Source: Rickettsia typhi (GTDB taxonomy: Bacteria; Pseudomonadota; Alphaproteobacteria; Rickettsiales; UBA1997). Taken from it: a stretch of 5,508 bases of DNA. A program made the position numbers and the translations under genes. Position 1 is the first letter of the stretch. Every line of letters starts with the position of its first letter. The stretch covers positions 1-5,508 of the forward strand of contig CAMDAI010000096.1 of assembly GCA_945888585.1 (NCBI GenBank), written 5' to 3'. The notes below the pieces were generated by a model. The model was given only the letters and a program-made list of their open reading frames with translations. It was not told where the DNA came from and searched no databases. Positions 1 to 5,508 of the stretch are shown here, piece after piece.

Positions 1-60
1 ATTTTCTTAGGAGATAAAAAATAAAAAACTAAAATTGTAGGAAGAAATAAGAAAAGAAAA

Positions 61-192
61 ATGCTGGAACTAAATATCATAGAAAATTTGTGTTATAAAA
101 AAATAAATTTACTTCAATTTTTACAAGAAACCAGTATTTATAATGTTTCACTTTTAAATAAAACTAAAAAACAATGCTTAAAAATCGTATAA
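61..192 (+). CDS. Doubtful 43-codon ORF overlapping the start of hisF
   Basis: An ATG at 61 opens a frame of 43 codons ending in TAA at 190-192. It overlaps the first 19 bases of hisF in a different frame. The predicted peptide is rich in Leu, Ile, Asn and Lys, begins [10 protein letters not shown] and ends KKQCLKIV. It has no recognisable domain, signal peptide or membrane segment. It contains no histidine codon, so it is not a classical his-operon attenuator leader peptide. A purine-rich stretch precedes the ATG, but no clear ribosome binding site at good spacing. It could be a small coupled leader ORF, the remnant of an older gene, or chance. I lean towards chance. Confidence 0.12.
   Translation: MLELNIIENLCYKKINLLQFLQETSIYNVSLLNKTKKQCLKIV
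139..144 (+). promoter_or_regulatory. Possible -10 box upstream of hisF
   Basis: A perfect TATAAT lies 29 bases before the hisF start codon. This would put the transcript start near 151 and leave a leader of roughly 20-25 bases. No good -35 box sits at the usual spacing; the best match, around 118-123, agrees at only three of six positions. A second candidate, TGTTATAAA at 91-99, resembles an extended -10. In DNA this AT-rich, such matches arise often by chance, so the call is weak. Confidence 0.25.
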
Positions 193-926
193 TTCCTTGC
201 CTAGATATTAAAAATGGCCGGGTAGTTAAGGGAATTAACTTTGAAAATTTGATCGATGCTGGAGATCCGGTTACACAAGCTAAATTCTACTGCGATCAGG
301 GTGCAGACGAATTATGCTTTTTAGATATTACTGCCTCTCATGAAAATCGCACAACCATTTATGATGTGGTAAAAAAAGTGGCGGAAGTTTGTTTTATTCC
401 TTTTACCGTTGGAGGTGGAATTAGAAAAGTTGATGATATTAGAAAACTATTATTATGTGGTGCTGATAAAGTTTCAATCAATAGCGCAGCAGTTATGAAT
501 CCACAATTAGTTAAAACCGGAGCTCAAAAATTTGGTAATCAATGTATAGTTGTGGCAATTGATGCTAAAAAAAATAATAAAGGTGAATTTGAAATTTATG
601 TAAAAGGCGGCAGAGAGGCAACCGGAATCAATGCAGTTAAATGGGCTAAATATATGGAAGAAATGGGAGCCGGTGAAATTCTATTAACTTCTATGGATAA
701 AGACGGAACTAAATATGGTTATGATTTAGAACTAGTTAAAACTATTAGTTCTAATATTAAAATTCCGGTTATTGCATCTGGCGGAGTTGGAAATTTAGAA
801 CATTTAGCTGATGGAATAAAAGCTGGCGCAACTGCAGTACTTGCCGCATCTATTTTTCATTTCAGAGAATATTCAATTTTCCAGGCTAAAGAATATTTAA
901 AACAAAAAAACATTGCAGTTAGATAA
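174..926 (+). CDS. hisF: Imidazole glycerol phosphate synthase, cyclase subunit HisF
   Basis: HisF is the cyclase half of the cytoplasmic HisF-HisH enzyme. It uses ammonia from the HisH glutaminase to turn PRFAR into imidazole glycerol phosphate (histidine pathway) and AICAR (which returns to purine synthesis). The 250-residue length is normal for this (beta/alpha)8 barrel. The N-terminal RIIPCLD places the catalytic Asp at D11, and the second catalytic Asp is D130 in VAIDAKK. The two half-barrel phosphate sites are visible as VGGG (79-82) and ASGG (201-204). The [11 protein letters not shown] segment (49-59) is typical. ATG 174 is the first possible start, because an in-frame TAA lies at 165-167, and it gives the standard N-terminus. 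There is no clear Shine-Dalgarno sequence. Near the C-terminus it reads SIFHFREYS, where I recall many homologues having GIFHFGEY; the effect is unknown. No other his gene is in the window. The wording of the sequence is alphaproteobacterial in character, an inference from memory. Confidence 0.97.
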   Translation: MLKNRIIPCLDIKNGRVVKGINFENLIDAGDPVTQAKFYCDQGADELCFLDITASHENRTTIYDVVKKVAEVCFIPFTVGGGIRKVDDIRKLLLCGADKVSINSAAVMNPQLVKTGAQKFGNQCIVVAIDAKKNNKGEFEIYVKGGREATGINAVKWAKYMEEMGAGEILLTSMDKDGTKYGYDLELVKTISSNIKIPVIASGGVGNLEHLADGIKAGATAVLAASIFHFREYSIFQAKEYLKQKNIAVR

Positions 927-934
927 TCAGATAA

Positions 935-987
935 AAGATAAAGATTTAATAAAGCTTATTGATTTATTCTCTATAAATTTTTATCTT
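935..987 (+). terminator. AT-rich inverted repeat, possible hairpin after hisF
   Basis: Bases 935-948 can pair with 974-987 over 14 positions without a gap. Thirteen are Watson-Crick pairs and one is G943-U979. The 25-base loop can fold a small inner hairpin (948-952 with 956-960). The structure begins nine bases after the hisF stop, where a terminator would be expected. However, the stem has almost no GC and is not followed directly by a T-run; the next bases are CTCTAAC. It is at best a weak terminator or a transcript-end structure, and may be a by-product of AT richness. Confidence 0.3.
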
Positions 988-1044
988 CTCTAACAGCACA
1001 ATACCAAATTTTCATTTTTTAAATCAAATCTGTTTTAGTGAAAG

Positions 1045-2829
1045 ATGAGCGAAGATAATGCATTACTCCGACATTTCAGAAATATTGTTATCATTAGCGC
1101 TTTAATCATTTTTATTCTTGCTCTTTGCTTTTATATCACTGGAGCGCTGGTTTCTGTTACCATTACTAATAATTTAAAAATAATTGGATATTATTGGTCA
1201 CTTCCTCTGGAAAAACAATTTATAACCTTATGGCAAGGACTTTACAGATATTGGGAATTTTATTTCAAGAATTTTGATAAATTAAAAATAGATACCCATA
1301 ATTATTTTATTTTAAAATTATGGATTGCCACCCTAACCCCTTATACATTACTTGGCCTTATAGGATTCGTTTTCCGCGCTCCTCTTGGGGATTTCAGACC
1401 ATTTAAAAAACCCGAATCAATTCATGGTGCAGCTAAATGGGCTAGCGCTAAAGACATTAAAAAAATGGGACTCCGCGCTAAACATGGGGCCTTACTTGGA
1501 AAATATAAGGGAAATTTTCTAGTTGCTGATGGTTATCAACACATTCTTTTATTTGCACCAACCGGTTCGGGAAAAGGTGTGGGATTCGTTATTCCAAATC
1601 TACTTTTTTGGCGTGATTCCGTTATTGTTCATGATATTAAATTAGAAAACTATGAACTAACTTCTGGTTGGAGAAAAAAAGATTTAAGACAAAAAGTATT
1701 TTTATGGAATCCGGCTTCTCCAGATGGAATTTCTCATTGTTATAATCCGATGGATTGGATTAGTAAAAAACCAGGACAAATGGTGGATGACGTTCAAAAA
1801 ATTTCCAGTTTTCTTCTTCCTGAACAAGAATTCTGGCAAAATGAAGCCCGTTCACTTCTAGTTGGAGTTATGCTTTACTTAGTTGCCGATCCAAATAAAC
1901 CAACTACTTTAGGAGAAGTGGTAAGAACTCTTCGTAATGATGATGTGGTTTATAATTTAGCAGTTATTTTGGACACTATGGGGAAAATTATTCACCCGGT
2001 TTCCTACATGAACCTAGCCGCTTATTTACAAAAACCAGATAAGGAACGTGGCTCGGTAACTTCAACTGCCAACTCTTCATTAGAATTATGGGCCAACCCT
2101 TTGATTGATACCACAACTGCTTCTTCAGATTTTAATCTCCACGAATTTAAACGCTCTCCTCATACTCTCTATGTAGGTTTAACTCCAGACAACATCAGCC
2201 GTTTAAAACCTTTGATGGGAATTTTTTATCAACAAGCGGCAGCATTCTTTACCAGCAAATTACCAACTAAAGAAGAAAAACACGGCATTTTAATGCTGAT
2301 GGACGAGTTTCCAACTTTAGGAAAAATGGAACAGTTTCAAGCTGGTATCGCTTATTTCCGAGGTTATAAGGTTAGATTATTTTTAATTATTCAAGATACC
2401 GAACAGCTTAAAGGAATTTATGAAGAAAGTGGCATGAACTCATTTTTATCTAACTCTACCTATCGTATTACTTTTGCCGCCAACAATATGGAAACAGCAA
2501 ATTTAATTTCACAATTACTTGGTAATAAAACTGCAACTCAAATTTCTTACAATAAGCCAAAATATTTAGATTTGAATCCCGGAGCTCGTTCTCTACACGT
2601 TTCTCATACTCAAAGAGCTCTATTATTACCACAAGAAGTTATTCAGCTTCCAAGAGATGACCAAATTTTACTTATCGAATCTCAACCGCCAATCAGGTCA
2701 CAAAAAATTAAATATTTTGAAGATAGAATGTTTAAAAAAAGATTATTGCAAAAAATTAAAATTCCAAAACAAGAACCTTATATGCCGGATTTATCTAAAA
2801 ATAGAAAACCAGCTGAAGAAAAGAAATAA
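1045..2829 (+). CDS. virD4: Type IV secretion/conjugation coupling ATPase, VirD4/TraG family
   Basis: Coupling proteins of this family are inner-membrane hexameric ATPases that bring DNA or protein substrates to a type IV secretion channel. Two hydrophobic N-terminal segments (about residues 14-38 and 91-110) flank a probable periplasmic loop. The conserved SIHGAAKWA (125-133) follows, the usual lead-in to the motor domain. The Walker A loop is APTGSGKGVG (171-180). Walker B is ILMLMDEFPTLG (415-426), with D420-E421. The QDTEQL segment (450-455) and the SNSTYRI region fit the C-terminal half of the ATPase. At 594 residues it has the usual VirD4 length, and the tail is lysine-rich. ATG 1045 is the first usable start, since an in-frame TGA lies at 1039-1041. 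No virB, relaxase or effector gene is next to it. Its stop codon abuts the aroE start, so the two are probably co-transcribed. VirD4 (effector export) and TraG (conjugation) cannot be separated from this gene alone. Confidence 0.93.
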   Translation: MSEDNALLRHFRNIVIISALIIFILALCFYITGALVSVTITNNLKIIGYYWSLPLEKQFITLWQGLYRYWEFYFKNFDKLKIDTHNYFILKLWIATLTPYTLLGLIGFVFRAPLGDFRPFKKPESIHGAAKWASAKDIKKMGLRAKHGALLGKYKGNFLVADGYQHILLFAPTGSGKGVGFVIPNLLFWRDSVIVHDIKLENYELTSGWRKKDLRQKVFLWNPASPDGISHCYNPMDWISKKPGQMVDDVQKISSFLLPEQEFWQNEARSLLVGVMLYLVADPNKPTTLGEVVRTLRNDDVVYNLAVILDTMGKIIHPVSYMNLAAYLQKPDKERGSVTSTANSSLELWANPLIDTTTASSDFNLHEFKRSPHTLYVGLTPDNISRLKPLMGIFYQQAAAFFTSKLPTKEEKHGILMLMDEFPTLGKMEQFQAGIAYFRGYKVRLFLIIQDTEQLKGIYEESGMNSFLSNSTYRITFAANNMETANLISQLLGNKTATQISYNKPKYLDLNPGARSLHVSHTQRALLLPQEVIQLPRDDQILLIESQPPIRSQKIKYFEDRMFKKRLLQKIKIPKQEPYMPDLSKNRKPAEEKK

Positions 2830-3705
2830 ATGCATATATCCTCTAATAAAAAGACAGCAGCAGTTATTGGCGATCCAATATCTCACTCACTTTCTCCTAA
2901 GCTTCATGGTTATTTATTAAACAAATATAATATTGGTGGGATTTATCTTCCCTTTAAAGTCGCTAAAGAAGACTTAAAAACATGCATAACTTCTTTTACT
3001 AATTTGGGATTTGCTGGTTTTAATGTTACTATTCCTCATAAGGAATCGATTATAAAATTTTGCCATGAATTAAGCCCACGAGCAAAAGCAATTGGCGCAG
3101 TCAATACAGTTGTAATTGATCATAACGGAAAATTACGCGGTGATAATTCTGACGGAATTGGCTTTATCAATAATATCAAACAAAACCAGCCAAATTTTAC
3201 CTTTAAAGGAAAACATGTAACGGTTCTTGGCGCCGGGGGTGCTGCCAGAGCAATTTGCTTTTCTTTAATGGAAGAAGGAGTTGGAGAAATTAATATCATT
3301 AATCGTAGCCATGATAAGGCCGAACATATCAGGCATGATTTTGCTAAATTCAAAAACTTTAAAACCATAATTACAGTTGAAAACTGGAAAAAACGCAATG
3401 AAGCCATTCAAGATTCCGATCTTTTGATTAATACTACTTCACTGGGAATGGCTGGTCATTTAGAATTAGAAATTAATTTAATTAATCTAAAACCAGATGC
3501 TTTAGTGACTGATATTGTTTATAAACCACTAATGACCAAACTATTGAGTGATGCCAAAAATCAAGGAAATCCAATTGTTACCGGAATTGGTATGCTAATT
3601 AATCAAGGATTAGTTGGCTTTGAAGCTTGGTATAAAATAAAACCAGAAGTAGATAAAACTTTGGTTAAAAATATGATAGAGTGGGCAGCAAATCCAGACA
3701 AGTAA
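2830..3705 (+). CDS. aroE: Shikimate dehydrogenase (NADP+) AroE
   Basis: AroE reduces 3-dehydroshikimate to shikimate with NADPH in the chorismate pathway, in the cytoplasm. The N-terminal substrate domain shows IGDPISHSLSP (13-23), where the two serines bind shikimate. NVTIPHK (65-71) carries catalytic K71. AVNT follows at 90-93, and GDNSDG (104-109) carries the catalytic Asp D108. The Rossmann domain has VLGAGGAARA (132-141), and NRSHDKA (158-164) is the usual NADP-phosphate-binding motif. NTTSLGM (201-207) and GIGMLINQG (252-260) complete the family pattern. The 291-residue length is slightly above the usual 270-285. The start codon follows the virD4 stop with no gap, and the upstream DNA is purine-rich (GAAGAAAAG) without a strong Shine-Dalgarno sequence, so translation is probably coupled to virD4. 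The last 41 bases are also coding on the other strand. All key residues are present, so the enzyme should be active. Confidence 0.97.
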   Translation: MHISSNKKTAAVIGDPISHSLSPKLHGYLLNKYNIGGIYLPFKVAKEDLKTCITSFTNLGFAGFNVTIPHKESIIKFCHELSPRAKAIGAVNTVVIDHNGKLRGDNSDGIGFINNIKQNQPNFTFKGKHVTVLGAGGAARAICFSLMEEGVGEINIINRSHDKAEHIRHDFAKFKNFKTIITVENWKKRNEAIQDSDLLINTTSLGMAGHLELEINLINLKPDALVTDIVYKPLMTKLLSDAKNQGNPIVTGIGMLINQGLVGFEAWYKIKPEVDKTLVKNMIEWAANPDK

Positions 3706-4837
3706 AACGGCTGCGAATCAAATATGAATTTTTTATTGCCTCATTATAAATTTCTTCCTCAAGAAAAATATCCTGTGGTTTTTGTGGCAAATTAAATCTG
3801 CTAGAAATTTTCTTTAAATCATCTTTTGCAATAAAAACCTTCTGTAGTTTTTGTTTAATTTCCAACCAATTTTGATTAGTAATTTCAGCTTGTTTTTCGC
3901 TAATTTTTTTAGCTTCCAATTCTTCTAAACAATTTTTAAAAAGCCTTTCATCTGGAAATATTTTTCTTAAATAATTTAAATCGATTGGAGTTGATTTTAT
4001 TTGTAAATTATCTTGTTTTAAAATTCTTTCCTGAATCTGAGTTGCACTTAAAGTTGTCAGAGCAATCTGTTCGCCATGAAAAGATTTGGACATTAAATTT
4101 GGATATTTCATTTCCAAATAATGAGCAATCAAATGCTCTGCCTGACTAGCTGGATAGCTTCCACCTGCAATATACATTGCAAGCCCCGAAACAATCAAAT
4201 TTTCAATTAAATTTCTGATCGAAAATTCTTTGGAAAATAATTTTTGATAATAAGGCCTAAGTAAATCAAAAACTTTTTGATCAAATTTTGTATCTAAAAT
4301 TAAATGAGATAATAACCAATCAAAATGACAAGTTCCAAAGCATAAACTATCTCCCAATCCAGATTTTATTAGCCTTTTTGGTGCATTTTGCAAAATTTTT
4401 AAATCAGCAAAAATAGCAATTGGCAAATGCGCTGGAAGCGATTTTTTATGACCATCAACCATAATTGAAGCACCCGCTGAAGAATAACCATTCATTGATG
4501 GTGCGGAAGCAAAAATAACATAAGGAATTTTATTTCTGAAACTGGCCAATTTACACAAATCATTAATAGTTCCGCTACCAATTCCAGCAATTAAATCAAA
4601 ATCTTTTGCCTGTTTTATGATTGTTTCAACCATCTGAAGATCGGCATGTGGAGACTGTAAAATTAATTTTTTATCAGTAGAAATTTTATCTTTAAAAAGC
4701 GGATAAATATTTTGATCAGAAACTAAAAATAAATTTTTTCCAGAAGAAATTTTTTTAAAATCATCATAAGGATTATCAGAAATATTAATTTTCTGAATTG
4801 GAATTTGATATTTAGAAATTATTTCTTGGATATTCAT
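3665..4837 (-). CDS. AraM-like sn-glycerol-1-phosphate dehydrogenase (iron-containing ADH / DHQ synthase fold)
   Basis: Members of this family reduce dihydroxyacetone phosphate to sn-glycerol 1-phosphate with NAD(P)H. This is the first step to archaeal-type lipids and, in Bacillus (AraM), to heptaprenylglyceryl phosphate. Numbered from ATG 4837 (390 residues), the nucleotide loop is GIGSGTINDL (85-94). The family signature SAPSMNGYSS lies at 111-120. Likely metal ligands are D163 in GLGDSL, H235 in SQAEHLIAH and H254 in SFHGEQIAL. The C-terminus IRSRFTCLDLL (374-384) matches the usual end of AraM proteins. A TTG at 4843-4841, directly after the upstream stop, is an alternative start adding two residues; I prefer the ATG. 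No good Shine-Dalgarno sequence is visible, and coupling to the alaS-like gene is likely. The 3' end runs into aroE. The 3-dehydroquinate synthase (AroB) relative is excluded by the APSMNGY motif. Exact substrate and metal are unproven; a different polyol phosphate is possible. Confidence 0.82.
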   Translation of the reverse strand: MNIQEIISKYQIPIQKINISDNPYDDFKKISSGKNLFLVSDQNIYPLFKDKISTDKKLILQSPHADLQMVETIIKQAKDFDLIAGIGSGTINDLCKLASFRNKIPYVIFASAPSMNGYSSAGASIMVDGHKKSLPAHLPIAIFADLKILQNAPKRLIKSGLGDSLCFGTCHFDWLLSHLILDTKFDQKVFDLLRPYYQKLFSKEFSIRNLIENLIVSGLAMYIAGGSYPASQAEHLIAHYLEMKYPNLMSKSFHGEQIALTTLSATQIQERILKQDNLQIKSTPIDLNYLRKIFPDERLFKNCLEELEAKKISEKQAEITNQNWLEIKQKLQKVFIAKDDLKKISSRFNLPQKPQDIFLEEEIYNEAIKNSYLIRSRFTCLDLLPTLSYF

Positions 4838-4843
4838 CAACAA

Positions 4844-5508
<665 letters not shown>

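Noticed and set aside
1..24. Possible C-terminal tail of an upstream plus-strand gene (IFLGDKK then TAA)
   Set aside because: Eight codons are too few to identify or support a gene end; other frames also close quickly in this AT-rich stretch.
2657..2920. Plus-strand ORF of 87 codons across the virD4/aroE junction
   Set aside because: It runs out of frame through the conserved ends of both genes, has a composition typical of a shadow frame (Lys/Asn/Ile-rich) and no recognisable motif.
3120..3407. Minus-strand ORF of 95 codons inside aroE
   Set aside because: It is antisense to the AroE catalytic Asp and NADP-binding region, whose strong conservation fully explains the open frame. There is no start context or motif of its own.
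3665..4837. 3-dehydroquinate synthase (AroB), tempting because aroE is next door
   Set aside because: The fold is related, but the APSMNGY signature, the HGEQIAL segment and the C-terminal RSRFTCLDLL are those of the AraM/G1P dehydrogenase group, not of AroB.

Overview
The window is AT-rich, with poly-A/T stretches and a strong bias to A/T-ending codons. It carries four complete protein genes and one gene cut by the right edge. Three genes lie on the plus strand (hisF, a virD4-type coupling ATPase, aroE). Two lie on the minus strand (an AraM-like sn-glycerol-1-phosphate dehydrogenase and the end of an alaS-like gene). From remembered family sequences, HisF and the AlaS core look alphaproteobacterial. 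A virD4/traG-like gene together with low GC points to a host-associated or reduced alphaproteobacterium (Rickettsiales/Holosporales-like) that still makes histidine and aromatic amino acids. This placement is inference; no rRNA or tRNA is present to test it.

Layout: 1-173 is a leader region with a possible promoter and a doubtful 43-codon ORF. 174-926 is hisF. 927-1044 is a gap with a 14-bp AT-rich inverted repeat. 1045-2829 is virD4, and its TAA is followed with no gap by the ATG of aroE (2830-3705). aroE meets the minus-strand dehydrogenase tail to tail, and the two coding sequences overlap by 41 bp. The dehydrogenase (3665-4837) starts six bases after the stop of the alaS-like gene (4844 to beyond 5508), so those two probably form one transcript.

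The most unusual point is the alaS-like gene. It ends about 30 residues after class II motif 3, so it keeps the adenylate-forming core but has no tRNA-recognition, editing or C-Ala domain. It is directly followed, in the same reading frame and after a single TAA, by the glycerol-1-phosphate dehydrogenase. It may be a relic, one half of a split synthetase, or a stand-alone alanine-activating enzyme working with the lipid-precursor enzyme. The sequence alone cannot decide between these. The coupling ATPase is also an orphan: no other type IV secretion gene lies beside it, and it sits between amino-acid biosynthesis genes.
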